Assembly: GCF_030813355.1 (NCBI RefSeq)
Contig: NZ_JAUSUD010000009.1
Coordinates: 1 to 64,000 of the forward strand
From: Metabacillus malikii
GTDB lineage: Bacteria; Bacillota; Bacilli; Bacillales; Bacillaceae
DNA: 64,000 bases
Direction: 5' to 3'
The notes under the pieces were generated by a model that saw nothing but the letters and a program-made list of their open reading frames with translations, ran no database searches and was not told the origin of the DNA. The position numbers and the translations under genes are program-made. Numbering within the stretch: position 1 is the stretch's first letter; each line of letters opens with the position of its first letter. Below, piece after piece: positions 55,235 to 64,000 of this stretch.

Positions 55235-57598
55235 CTATTTGAGTTCGACGATTGTCACACCGTTCCCACCTTCGCTCGCTTCACCGAATCTAGTTTGCTT
55301 CACACTGCGATGGTTTTTCAATAGTTCTCTTACACCTGTTCGTAACGCACCTGTCCCTTTCCCATGAATAATTGACACTCGTGGATATCCGGCAAGAACT
55401 GCATCATCTAAATACTTTTCTGTTTTCATCAAGGCGTTATCATATCGTTCCCCACGTAAATCTAATTCTAATGATACATGATAATCTTTTCCCTTTACAG
55501 TTGCTAGTGGTTTATCTTGCACTGGTTGTTGTGGTCGCTTTATATACTGGAGATCTTTCTCCTTTACTTTCATTTTCATTATACCAATTTGAACTTGCCA
55601 TTCGTTATCATTTATTTTCTCAATTAAATGACCCTTTTGATCAAAGCTAATCACTTTTACTTCATCACCAGGTAGAAAACTTTGTTTCGTATTAGCTTCA
55701 TTAGCTGCTTGCTTTTTGCTTTTGTTAAAGACTGGTACGGCCTCTTCTAATCGTTTACGTGCCTCAATTAGTTCATGCTCTTTCACTTGAGCATGTTGTT
55801 CTTTACGCATTTTTCTTAACTCTTGAATAATCTTCTCCGCTTCCTTTTGTGCGTCTTCCACTTTCTTCGCGGCTTCTTGCTCAGCTTTTTCAAACAATGC
55901 ATCTCTTTCATTATTTAAGGCAATGATTTGCTGTTGAAGTTCTTTATGGAGTTTTTCTGCTTCCTTGCGAATGTTCTCTGCTTCGCGCATTTCCTGCTCA
56001 GCTGACTTTTTACTCGTTTCGAGTGATGCAATCATTGAATCGACTTCATTACGTTCATCACTCATTTGCGCTCGAGCCGTCTTGATAACCCGCTCTTGCA
56101 AGCCCAGCCGTTTGGAAATTTCAAAGGCATTACTACGACCCGGTACCCCAATTAACAGTTTGTACGTTGGGCTTAATGTAGCAATATCAAACTCCACACT
56201 TGCGTTAATGACTCCTGGTCGGTTATACCCATACGCTTTTAATTCAGGGTAATGCGTTGTTGCGACTACTCTTGCACCGCGATTATATACTTCATCTAAT
56301 ATTGAAATCGCTAATGCCGCACCTTCCTGAGGGTCTGTCCCTGCTCCAAGTTCGTCAAAAAGCACTAAGCTGTTCGCATCTACCTTATCTAAAATATCCA
56401 CTATATTGACCATATGGGAAGAAAACGTACTTAAGCTTTGCTCGATCGATTGTTCATCACCAATATCAGCATAGACAGCTTTAAAGACTGCCATTTCTGA
56501 CTCTTCTAATGCAGGAATTTGAAGACCTGCTTGTGCCATTAACGTACATAAACCTAGAGTTTTTAAAGCAACTGTTTTACCACCAGTATTTGGACCTGTA
56601 ATGACAATGGTTGTAAAGTCTGTGCCAAGCTCAATATCATTAGGGACAACTTCATTGCTTGGCAACAATGGATGTCTAGCCTTATACAATCTAACTCGTC
56701 CTTCTTGATTGACGGACGGTCTGATTCCTTTTATTTGTTTTGCATACTTCGCCTTTGTGAACATAAAATCCATTTCTGTAAGGCAATAGACATTTTGTAA
56801 AATTTCATCACTATGTTCGGCAACTTCTCCTGATAATAGGGTTAAAATCCGGTCAATTTCTACCTTTTCCCGAACCTTCGCTTGCTGTAACGTATTATTT
56901 AGTTCTACTATTACTTGTGGTTCTATAAAGAGCGTCGCTCCTGAGCTTGATTGATCGTGGACAATTCCGCCATATGAAGCGCGGTATTCCTGTTTAACCG
57001 GTAGTACGAAACGGTCATTACGAATTGTAATAATGGCATCTGATAACATTTTCGTTGCAGATGATGATCGGATCATAGATTCTAATTTATCTCTCACTCT
57101 AGCTTCAGTTGTTCGCAGCTGTTGTCTAATTCCTTTTAACGTTTCACTCGCACTGTCAAGTATATGTCCATTATCATCTATACATTGTGAAATGCTTCGT
57201 TCTAGTTCCTGACATATGACCATTTTATTTGATAGTTCTGGCAGGTGTTTTAAATCAACACCTTCGTCCACCATCTTTTCGATAAAGCGTTTCATGTTAC
57301 GAGCTGCATACAATGTTCCAGCAACTTCAATTAATTCAGTTGCACTTAACATACCACCTATTTTTGCTCTTTTAACAGTTTGTCTTACATCTACTAACCC
57401 ACCAAGCGGAATATTACCTTTTAATCGTAAAACTGTAGCTGCCTCGTCTGTTTGTTCTTGAGCAACTAAAACAGCTTCAAACTCATTTAACGGTATTAAT
57501 GCTTTAACCTTCTCTTTACCTAATGATGATGAAGTATGTTTTATTAATTGTTCCTTCACTTTATCAAATTCTAATACGTGCATTACTTTCTCTTGCAA
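55235..57598 (-). CDS. mutS2: MutS2, ribosome-collision/recombination factor
   Basis: The 787-aa protein has a MutS-type ATPase ([15 protein letters not shown], then [18 protein letters not shown] and [13 protein letters not shown]), a long coiled coil (about 515-625) and a C-terminal Smr nuclease domain ([22 protein letters not shown]). It lacks the mismatch-recognition domain. In B. subtilis it rescues collided ribosomes and affects recombination. TTG at 57598 has AGGAGG eight bases upstream, and the first residues match the family, so it is kept. Confidence 0.95.
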   Translation of the reverse strand: MQEKVMHVLEFDKVKEQLIKHTSSSLGKEKVKALIPLNEFEAVLVAQEQTDEAATVLRLKGNIPLGGLVDVRQTVKRAKIGGMLSATELIEVAGTLYAARNMKRFIEKMVDEGVDLKHLPELSNKMVICQELERSISQCIDDNGHILDSASETLKGIRQQLRTTEARVRDKLESMIRSSSATKMLSDAIITIRNDRFVLPVKQEYRASYGGIVHDQSSSGATLFIEPQVIVELNNTLQQAKVREKVEIDRILTLLSGEVAEHSDEILQNVYCLTEMDFMFTKAKYAKQIKGIRPSVNQEGRVRLYKARHPLLPSNEVVPNDIELGTDFTTIVITGPNTGGKTVALKTLGLCTLMAQAGLQIPALEESEMAVFKAVYADIGDEQSIEQSLSTFSSHMVNIVDILDKVDANSLVLFDELGAGTDPQEGAALAISILDEVYNRGARVVATTHYPELKAYGYNRPGVINASVEFDIATLSPTYKLLIGVPGRSNAFEISKRLGLQERVIKTARAQMSDERNEVDSMIASLETSKKSAEQEMREAENIRKEAEKLHKELQQQIIALNNERDALFEKAEQEAAKKVEDAQKEAEKIIQELRKMRKEQHAQVKEHELIEARKRLEEAVPVFNKSKKQAANEANTKQSFLPGDEVKVISFDQKGHLIEKINDNEWQVQIGIMKMKVKEKDLQYIKRPQQPVQDKPLATVKGKDYHVSLELDLRGERYDNALMKTEKYLDDAVLAGYPRVSIIHGKGTGALRTGVRELLKNHRSVKQTRFGEASEGGNGVTIVELK

Positions 57599-57661
57599 AT
57601 CGGTAAACCTCCTATATAGAGAAGCTAAGTTCTGTACTTAGCCAATTTATAGACAAATGTC

Positions 57662-59389
57662 TCACTCTTTTTGTTGATGACGCTGTAAGAATGATTCTAA
57701 ACGTTTAAAATCCCAGGTATTAATGACATTTTCACTGTTTATCCATCCTTTTTTTGCGGTTGATACTCCAATTGCCATATCGTTTAGCATATCTTTATTA
57801 TGTGCATCTGTGTTTATAACTAGTTTTACTCCTGCCGCTTGTGCCTTCTTAATATGCTCGGCACTTAAATCTAATCGATTTGGATTTGCATTCAACTCCA
57901 AAGCAGTGTCCGTTTCCTTTGCAAGCTTTATTAACATATCAAGATCAACATCATACCCCGCACGTCTTCCTATGAGTCGTCCTGTTGGATGTGCAATTAT
58001 ATCAACATGTGGATTGTTAAGCGCCGCTTTTAAACGTTTCATAATGATATCTTGAGCTTGTGAAAAGCTTGAATGGATTGATGCAATGACTATATCCATT
58101 TCACTTAGTAATTCATCATCATAATCCAATGTTGCATCTGGTAAAATATCCATTTCGACACCTGCAAGGATAGTTATATCATTATATTCCTCATTTAAAG
58201 CACGTATTTCTTCTCTTTGTGCTCTTAAACGTTCTGGTGTAAGTCCATTTGCAACTCTCAAATATTGTGAGTGATCAGTAATCGCGATGTATTTATATCC
58301 TTTTTCACGGCAAGCTTCAACCATTTCTCTTATCGTATAAGCGCCATCGCTCCAAGTTGAGTGCATATGTAAATCACCTTGTATATGCTCTATTTCGACT
58401 AATTTTTCATCACCTGAAAACAGATCTACTTCCGACCCATCTTCCCGTAACTCTGGAGCAAAATGCGGCAAGTTAAAATACGAATAAAAGTCTGCTTCGG
58501 TTTCAAATGTTTTGATTTCACCCGTTTCAATATTTTCAACGCCATACTCACTTATTTTTTCTCCACGTTCTTTTGCTAGTTGTCTCATTCTTACATTATG
58601 GTCTTTAGAACCTGTAAAATGATGGAGGGTTGTTGCAAATTGTTCGTCAGTCACGAGTCGAAAATCAACACTTACTTCGTATTCATAACCTAATTGAATG
58701 GATACCTTCGTATCACCATTTGCAATAACATCCGTTAATAGCGGAATTGCTAGCAGCTTCTTTCGTACTACTTCCGGATTGTTAGTCGATATTATGAAAT
58801 CCAAATCTTTAATTGTTTCTCTCATTCTTCTTAAACTACCTGCACGTGAAAATCTAACAACCTCAGCAATGTTGCTTAAATAAGCCTCTATTTCATTAGC
58901 AATTGGAAGCATAAATGCAAGCGGCAGACGTTCTGGGCGGTTTCCTGCCTCATCGATTGCAGCAAGAATTTTTTCTTCTGTTTTCTTCCCAAAGCCAGCA
59001 AGTGCTTGAATTTTGTTTGCTTCACAAGCCTCCTTTAGAGCCTCGATACTATCAATTTGCAATTCTTTGTATAGCTTTGCAATTTTCTTGCCGCCTAAGC
59101 CCGGGAGCTTTAACATTGGCAAGAGCCCTTTAGGAACTTCTTCTTCAAGACTATCTAGCACTTCAGACTTACCTGTTTCCACATATTCTTTAATAACCGC
59201 TGAAGTCCCTTTTCCAATTCCGGCAATCGCTGTAAAATCTTCAATAAGTGCTAAACTGCGATCATCACTTTCTAGTGCATTTGCTGCTTTTCGAAACGCT
59301 GATATTTTAAACGGGTTTTCTCCCTTTAACTCCATAAGTACGGCAATTTTTTCTAATAATCGAATAATATCCTTTTTATGTATGTCCAT
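57662..59389 (-). CDS. polX: DNA polymerase X with PHP domain
   Basis: The 575-aa protein combines a family-X polymerase (HhH GIGKGTSAVIKEYV and LPGLGGKKIAKLY, then SRAGSLRRMRETIKDLDFI and VSVDFRLV) with a C-terminal PHP exonuclease (GDLHMHSTWSDGAYT, VEMDIL, HPTGRLIGRRAGYD). It fills gaps in base-excision repair. The ATG at 59389 is used; a TTG one codon earlier is less likely. It lies directly upstream of mutS2, as in B. subtilis. Confidence 0.95.
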   Translation of the reverse strand: MDIHKKDIIRLLEKIAVLMELKGENPFKISAFRKAANALESDDRSLALIEDFTAIAGIGKGTSAVIKEYVETGKSEVLDSLEEEVPKGLLPMLKLPGLGGKKIAKLYKELQIDSIEALKEACEANKIQALAGFGKKTEEKILAAIDEAGNRPERLPLAFMLPIANEIEAYLSNIAEVVRFSRAGSLRRMRETIKDLDFIISTNNPEVVRKKLLAIPLLTDVIANGDTKVSIQLGYEYEVSVDFRLVTDEQFATTLHHFTGSKDHNVRMRQLAKERGEKISEYGVENIETGEIKTFETEADFYSYFNLPHFAPELREDGSEVDLFSGDEKLVEIEHIQGDLHMHSTWSDGAYTIREMVEACREKGYKYIAITDHSQYLRVANGLTPERLRAQREEIRALNEEYNDITILAGVEMDILPDATLDYDDELLSEMDIVIASIHSSFSQAQDIIMKRLKAALNNPHVDIIAHPTGRLIGRRAGYDVDLDMLIKLAKETDTALELNANPNRLDLSAEHIKKAQAAGVKLVINTDAHNKDMLNDMAIGVSTAKKGWINSENVINTWDFKRLESFLQRHQQKE

Positions 59390-59450
59390 CAAATTTCACC
59401 TCAGTAAAATGATACAAATAATTCTGCTAAATGTACAATTTTCTATATAC

Positions 59451-59482
59451 AAAAAAACTTCTCCATGTTAACTAGAGAAGTT
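59451..59482 (-). terminator. Terminator of zapA-cvpA
   Basis: An 8-bp stem (aacttctc / gagaagtt) overlapping the cvpA stop is followed by seven U on the minus strand. Confidence 0.8.
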
Positions 59483-60020
59483 AAGATATGTACTGAATCC
59501 AAAGTTCATTAATCTTATCAGAGAAAAATGGAGTATGATTAACTATTAAATCTGCTAATAATGATTGGTCAAGTAATTGCTGTAATTGTTCTACTGGAAG
59601 AAGTGCACCAATAAATAGTAAAATAAATAAAACTAAGTATGATTCCAAAAAACCTAGCAACATGCCTGCCAAACTATTTAATTGCTTTAATATCGGTAAC
59701 AGTGCTACAAAATCTAACATTGAACCAATGATATGCATCGCTATTTTAGTGCCAATAAATAAAATCACGAAGGCTACTGCACGATAATATGCTCCTTCAA
59801 GGTCTTCACCATTTAATAATGAAAGCATCGCAGGGCCATCATTTGTGACAGGATAGGGCACCCATAACGTTAATTTCGGTGCAAGATCATCAAAAAATTG
59901 GTATGCTACAATATATGCAACAATAAATCCAGTCAGGTGAATAAATTGAAGGATAAAACCGCGTTTTAAGCCGACTAGTATCCCTAACAAAAGAATAATA
60001 ATTAATACTAAATCAAGCAT
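59481..60020 (-). CDS. cvpA: CvpA-family membrane protein
   Basis: The 179-aa protein has an N-terminal helix with LDLVLIIILLLGILVGLKRG and three more helices, the CvpA/YshB pattern. CvpA proteins affect envelope and biofilm traits; the activity is unknown. It follows zapA by 10 bases. Confidence 0.85.
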   Translation of the reverse strand: MLDLVLIIILLLGILVGLKRGFILQFIHLTGFIVAYIVAYQFFDDLAPKLTLWVPYPVTNDGPAMLSLLNGEDLEGAYYRAVAFVILFIGTKIAMHIIGSMLDFVALLPILKQLNSLAGMLLGFLESYLVLFILLFIGALLPVEQLQQLLDQSLLADLIVNHTPFFSDKINELWIQYIS

Positions 60021-60030
60021 CTTCTTAGCT

Positions 60031-60285
60031 TCAATCCTTTTCTATGAGTTTCTCAAGCTTTTCAAGTTCTTCTTTTAACTTTAAATAATCATGAACAACA
60101 TTAACTGCAGTTAACACAGCTAATTTATTTATATCAAGAGATGGATTCTTACTATTAATCTCTCGCATTTTATCATCAACGATCGAAGCAACTGCTCTTA
60201 TATGACTGGTGCTTTCAGTTCCGATGATTGAAAATTGCTGACCATATATATCTACTGTTGTTTTCGTTTTTGGGCGATTTGACAA
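60031..60285 (-). CDS. zapA: Cell-division protein ZapA
   Basis: The 84-aa protein stabilises FtsZ bundles. It closely resembles B. subtilis ZapA ([41 protein letters not shown]). TTG at 60285 is chosen because GGAGG lies 8 bases upstream and the protein then begins SNRPKTK, as in B. subtilis (MSDGKKTK). The 163-base gap to divergent rnhC carries both promoters. Confidence 0.92.
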   Translation of the reverse strand: MSNRPKTKTTVDIYGQQFSIIGTESTSHIRAVASIVDDKMREINSKNPSLDINKLAVLTAVNVVHDYLKLKEELEKLEKLIEKD

Positions 60286-60448
60286 AGATAAATCCTCCAT
60301 TTCTGCAAATCCTATTCATTATCATACCATGAGATATAACAATATGGGAAGATATTCAATCATTGAGATAAAACAAGACAGCAAGCTACAAATTTAATGA
60401 AAATAACCAATAATCCGACCTATAAAGTGGATGCGAAAGGATGTTATG

Positions 60449-61381
60449 ATGGGCAATTCAGTTATACAAGTTGATTTATCCACGATAAAGAAAATGGAAA
60501 GCTATTATGCAATAAATAAGGTAACGAAAACACCACAAGGGGCAATTTTTTCCGCAAAAATTTCTGGGTGTACTCTTACTGCTTATAAATCTGGAAAAGT
60601 TCTTTTTCAAGGTACAAATGCAGAAGTTGAATCAAGTAGATGGGGAAAGACGCTCGCTTCAAAGGCGAAGCCAAACTTGAGTAAAACCCCTGAGAGATAT
60701 CAGCCACCTCAAAATATTGCAAACCTTTCAATCATTGGTTCAGATGAAGTTGGCACTGGTGATTTCTTTGGACCTATGACGGTTGTTGCCGCTTATGTGA
60801 AAAGTGACCAAATATTATTGTTGCAGGAGCTCGGAGTAAAGGATTCTAAACATTTAAAAGATCCACAAATCGTTAATATCGCAAAAGACTTAATTCAGAC
60901 AATCCCTTATAGTCTCCTTGTTTTACATAACGAAAAATATAACAAACTACAACAGCAAGGTTATTCTCAAGGGAAAATGAAGGCGTTATTGCATAATCAG
61001 GCGATTAATCACTTACTCAAGAAAATCTCTCCTGAAAGGCCTGACGGAATATTAATTGACCAATTTGCTGAACCTGCAATATATTTTAAACATTTGCAAG
61101 GAAAACAAATTGGAGATGAAAAATTTTACTTCTCGACAAAAGCTGAAGGCGTACATTTAGCTGTTGCGGCCGCTTCAATTATTGCGCGATATTCGTTTAT
61201 TAAAGAGTTCGATCGAATTAGTGAAATAGCTGGGGTACAAATACCAAAAGGTGCTGGCGCTCAAGTTGACATAGCCGCAGCGAAGATTTTACGGAAGAAT
61301 GGACGTGAATTTTTAGAATCGATTACGAAAAAACACTTTGCAAATACTGAGAAAGCAATTAAGCTTGCAAACAAGTCATAG
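60449..61381 (+). CDS. rnhC: Ribonuclease HIII
   Basis: The 310-aa enzyme cuts RNA in RNA-DNA hybrids. An N-terminal TBP-like domain (about 1-80) precedes the RNase H core with SDEVGTGDFFGPMTVVA, GVKDSKHLKD, and LIDQFA. The ATG at 60449 has AAAGGA seven bases upstream and begins GNSVIQVDL, which matches the family. The frame opens six codons earlier. Confidence 0.93.
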   Translation: MGNSVIQVDLSTIKKMESYYAINKVTKTPQGAIFSAKISGCTLTAYKSGKVLFQGTNAEVESSRWGKTLASKAKPNLSKTPERYQPPQNIANLSIIGSDEVGTGDFFGPMTVVAAYVKSDQILLLQELGVKDSKHLKDPQIVNIAKDLIQTIPYSLLVLHNEKYNKLQQQGYSQGKMKALLHNQAINHLLKKISPERPDGILIDQFAEPAIYFKHLQGKQIGDEKFYFSTKAEGVHLAVAAASIIARYSFIKEFDRISEIAGVQIPKGAGAQVDIAAAKILRKNGREFLESITKKHFANTEKAIKLANKS

Positions 61382-61427
61382 TTATAATTAGATACATTGC
61401 AAAAGTTATTTTCCTTCAAATAAGAAA

Positions 61428-61524
61428 GAGGGTGACTCATATGCGTCAATACCCTTCAACAAGCACAAAAAGCTCGTGTTTGATAGGTCTGGCACTTTAG
61501 TTTGAGTTCACCCTCTAGTTTTTT
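61428..61524 (+). terminator. Large terminator between rnhC and pheT
   Basis: The arms gagggtgactca and tgagttcaccctc (one bulge) are about 63 bases apart, followed by tagtttttta. It also faces the pheT stop at 61534. Confidence 0.55.
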
Positions 61525-61533
61525 AACTATTTA

Positions 61534-63948
61534 CTAACCACGTAAAATAGCGCCGAATTGTTCTTCAACTGCTTTTAACACTTTATCATGGGCTTTTGAC
61601 ACATCTTCGTCTGTAAGTGTTCGTTCCGGGTCAAAATAGCGTAATGAGAACGCAACTGATTTCTTGCCTTCCTCAAGACGGTCACCTTCATATAAATCAA
61701 AAACAGAAACATCCTTTAAAATCTTGCCACCAGCTTGAGTAATCACTTTTTGAATCTCTCCTGCAACGACATCAGCATTAACAACTAATGCAATATCTCG
61801 ACTAATCGAAGGATATCTTGGGATGACTTCAAAACGTGTCTCCTCGACCTCGACGTTCAGTATGTCTGCTAACGACAATTCAAATACATATGTTTCTGAT
61901 AAATCTAATTCTTTTTGTACAGATGGATGTAATTGGCCAACAAATCCAATAAATAAATCTCCTAAATAGATTTCAGCTGTTCGTCCAGGATGCATATCAT
62001 CACGTGTTGCTTGTTTAAATTCAACTTGATTTGATAACCCTAGTAGGTCAAATAATCCTTCTGCTATCCCTTTTATTACGTAGAAATCTACAGGTTTCTT
62101 CTCTGCTTGCCACATATGTGAATGCCATAGACCCGTTATTGCAACAGATAATCGTTCTTTTTCAAGTGGCTGCTTATTGCTTCCGTTAGCTAGGAAAACT
62201 GAGCCAATTTCATATAATGCTACTTGATCAATTTGTCTTGCAACATTGTATTTTAAGGCTTCTAGTAAATGGGGAAGTAAGCTTAAGCGTAAAACGCTTC
62301 GTTCCTCACTTATTGGTAATGAAAGCTTCGTTACATCTGTCTTTTCAATTGCAAATTTCCCTGCTTTTTCTTCGCTCGTTAATGAATAAGTAATCGCCTG
62401 ATATAAGCCTGTGCCTTCTAAGTAACGTCTTACTTTTCGGCGTTTTTCTTGATAGCTTGTTAGTTTACCCGGGAACGCTTGACCGACTGGTAACGTTGTT
62501 GGGATGTTGTCATATCCATATAGTCGAGCAATTTCTTCCACTAAGTCTTCTTCAATTGTAATATCACCGCGACGTGTCGGTACTGTGACAATTAAAGTTG
62601 TTCCATCTAATTCAACACCAAATTGCAGGCGGTCTAAAATTGATTTCATTTCTTCTGCAGATACATCCATCCCTAAAACTCTATTAACCTTTTCGACTGT
62701 AGTTTTAACAATTACAGGCTCAAAAGTTTTTGTTTGGACTTCAGCAATACCTTCTAATACATCTCCACCAGCATATAACGAAATTAATTGGGCCGCACGT
62801 TCTGCTGCTGCATGAACACGGTTCGGGTCAACACCTTTTTCATATCGGGCACTTGCTTCACTTCGTAAGCCATGGTCTTTCGATGCTTTTCTAATCGTTT
62901 GTGCCGTAAATAATGCAGATTCAAGTAAAACAGTTGTCGTATCTGCTTGTACTTCTGAGTTCGCACCGCCCATTACACCAGCTAAAGCGACAGGCTCATT
63001 GCCGTTCGTTATCACTAAATGGTCAGGTGCTAAAGTACGTTCTTGTTCATCCAATGTGACGATTTTTTCGCCTGCTTTTGCCCGTCTCACAACAATTTCC
63101 TTTGAACCGAAGCGGTCGTAATCAAACGCGTGTAATGGTTGGCCATATTCTAAAAGGACAAAGTTTGTAATATCAACTACATTATTATGCGGACGTATGC
63201 CAGCTGCCATTAAGCGTGATTGCATCCATAATGGAGATGGTGCAATCGTAACGTTTTTAATCACTTTAGCAACATAAAGTGGATTGTCATCAGCTGCATC
63301 TATTCGTACTGCAATTACATCACTAGCCTTCTCATTTGAGCTTTCGTATGAGATTTCAGGGTACTTTACGTCACGCTCTAATATCGCAGCAACTTCATGC
63401 GCAACACCTAGCATACTTAATGCATCAGAGCGATTCGGTGTCAAACCCAGCTCTAAAACTGCATCATCTAATCCTAATTGTTCAAGTGCATCAACACCAA
63501 CTTCGACATCGTTAGGAAAGACAAAAATCCCTTCAGAATACTCTTTAGCAACAAGCTTTGATTCAATTCCCAGTTCTTGTAACGAACAAATCATTCCATT
63601 AGATACTTCGCCACGTAGCTTTGCTTTTTTTATTTTGAAATTACCAGGTAGAACTGCACCAACTGTTGCGACTGCTACCTTTTGCCCTTTATCAACATTT
63701 TTCGCACCACAAATAATTTGAACGACTTCACCTTCACCAAGGTCTACTTGGCATTTATTTAATTTATCTGCATCCGGGTGCTGTTCCTTTTCAACTACAT
63801 ACCCTACTTTCACACCTTTTAGACCTTCGTTACGTACATCAACACTTTCAACTTCAATACCACTTCTTGTAATTTTCTCTGCTAATTGTTCTGGCGTAAT
63901 TCCAGACAAGTCTACATATTCAGCTAACCATTTATATGATACAAACAT
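61534..63948 (-). CDS. pheT: Phenylalanyl-tRNA synthetase beta subunit
   Basis: The 804-aa protein has the N-terminal tRNA-binding domain ([15 protein letters not shown]), the B3/B4 editing domain ([12 protein letters not shown]), B5, and the C-terminal anticodon-binding domain ([13 protein letters not shown]). It charges tRNA-Phe with the PheS subunit. AAGGAGG lies 8 bases before the ATG. pheS ends just upstream. Confidence 0.97.
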   Translation of the reverse strand: MFVSYKWLAEYVDLSGITPEQLAEKITRSGIEVESVDVRNEGLKGVKVGYVVEKEQHPDADKLNKCQVDLGEGEVVQIICGAKNVDKGQKVAVATVGAVLPGNFKIKKAKLRGEVSNGMICSLQELGIESKLVAKEYSEGIFVFPNDVEVGVDALEQLGLDDAVLELGLTPNRSDALSMLGVAHEVAAILERDVKYPEISYESSNEKASDVIAVRIDAADDNPLYVAKVIKNVTIAPSPLWMQSRLMAAGIRPHNNVVDITNFVLLEYGQPLHAFDYDRFGSKEIVVRRAKAGEKIVTLDEQERTLAPDHLVITNGNEPVALAGVMGGANSEVQADTTTVLLESALFTAQTIRKASKDHGLRSEASARYEKGVDPNRVHAAAERAAQLISLYAGGDVLEGIAEVQTKTFEPVIVKTTVEKVNRVLGMDVSAEEMKSILDRLQFGVELDGTTLIVTVPTRRGDITIEEDLVEEIARLYGYDNIPTTLPVGQAFPGKLTSYQEKRRKVRRYLEGTGLYQAITYSLTSEEKAGKFAIEKTDVTKLSLPISEERSVLRLSLLPHLLEALKYNVARQIDQVALYEIGSVFLANGSNKQPLEKERLSVAITGLWHSHMWQAEKKPVDFYVIKGIAEGLFDLLGLSNQVEFKQATRDDMHPGRTAEIYLGDLFIGFVGQLHPSVQKELDLSETYVFELSLADILNVEVEETRFEVIPRYPSISRDIALVVNADVVAGEIQKVITQAGGKILKDVSVFDLYEGDRLEEGKKSVAFSLRYFDPERTLTDEDVSKAHDKVLKAVEEQFGAILRG

Positions 63949-63965
63949 TCTTGTAACCTCCTTTA

Positions 63966-64000
63966 TTAAGCTCGTTTAAATTGTTTTAAGAAACGCACAT
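63966..64000 (-). CDS. pheS: Phenylalanyl-tRNA synthetase alpha subunit, C-terminal end only
   Basis: The last 10 codons before the stop at 63966 read [10 protein letters not shown], which fits the C terminus of Bacillus PheS. It lies 17 bases upstream of pheT. The rest is outside the window. Confidence 0.75.
   Translation of the reverse strand, partial: VRFLKQFKRA

Overview
The window comes from an AT-rich, endospore-forming Bacillaceae chromosome. Its right 28 kb keeps a gene order I know from Bacillus subtilis: pheS-pheT, rnhC, zapA, cvpA, polX, mutS2, yshE, lcfA, fadR, etfB-etfA, trxA, uvrC, lysC, yslB, sdhCAB, gerE, marR/ysmB, racE, gerM, rph, rdgB, ysnB. The protein at 40879-41103 matches GerE as I remember it almost residue for residue, and gerE carries a textbook sigma-K promoter. 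No database search was possible, so identities rest on motifs, length and neighbourhood.

The left 35.5 kb (139-35693) is an integrated genomic island. A 12-base direct repeat (139-150 and 35682-35693) marks its ends, the right copy being the 3' end of a tRNA-Arg(UCU) gene. A tyrosine integrase (34347-35477) sits beside the tRNA. A 21-base near-identical repeat lies inside each end (202-222, 35536-35556) and looks like integrase arm sites. Outside the left end are a terminator hairpin (91-122) and the 5' end of a group IIC intron (1-90). I read these as the original downstream flank of the tRNA, now moved 35.5 kb away.

Inside the island, 719-18941 is a block of four recognisable anti-phage systems: a three-gene Lamassu/ABC-three-component set (nuclease, small middle protein, Rad50-like ATPase), a type I restriction-modification operon (hsdM-hsdS-hsdR), a divergent McrBC pair whose McrB has extra winged-helix and EVE-like domains, and an E2-only type II CBASS (cyclase, E2-like protein, patatin phospholipase). 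Beside them are a YolD-like gene with a LexA box and a small DUF4258 gene. 19190-24853 holds a frameshifted LAGLIDADG homing endonuclease, two replication-relaxation-family paralogues, a DUF771 gene and decayed gene remnants.

25181-31886 is a different kind of cargo: a haem/redox and detoxification set (DUF4405 membrane protein, cytochrome P460 lipoprotein, cyclophilin-like lipoprotein, acetyltransferase, aldo-keto reductase, MerR regulator, dienelactone-hydrolase-like enzyme, cupin). Three promoters in it have the 19-bp spacer and shared dyad expected of one MerR protein, so a small regulon can be read from the sequence. 32000-34340 contains decayed DNA, small unknown genes and two kinds of dispersed repeat. 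I see no conjugation, relaxase or phage structural genes, so the island is probably mobilised by helpers.

The chromosomal half serves TCA/respiration (sdhCAB), fatty-acid oxidation (lcfA, fadR, etfBA, with a FadR box), lysine-family amino acids (lysC with an L-box riboswitch and an internal start for the beta subunit), repair (uvrC, polX, mutS2, rnhC), division (zapA), sporulation (gerE, gerM) and wall precursor supply (racE).
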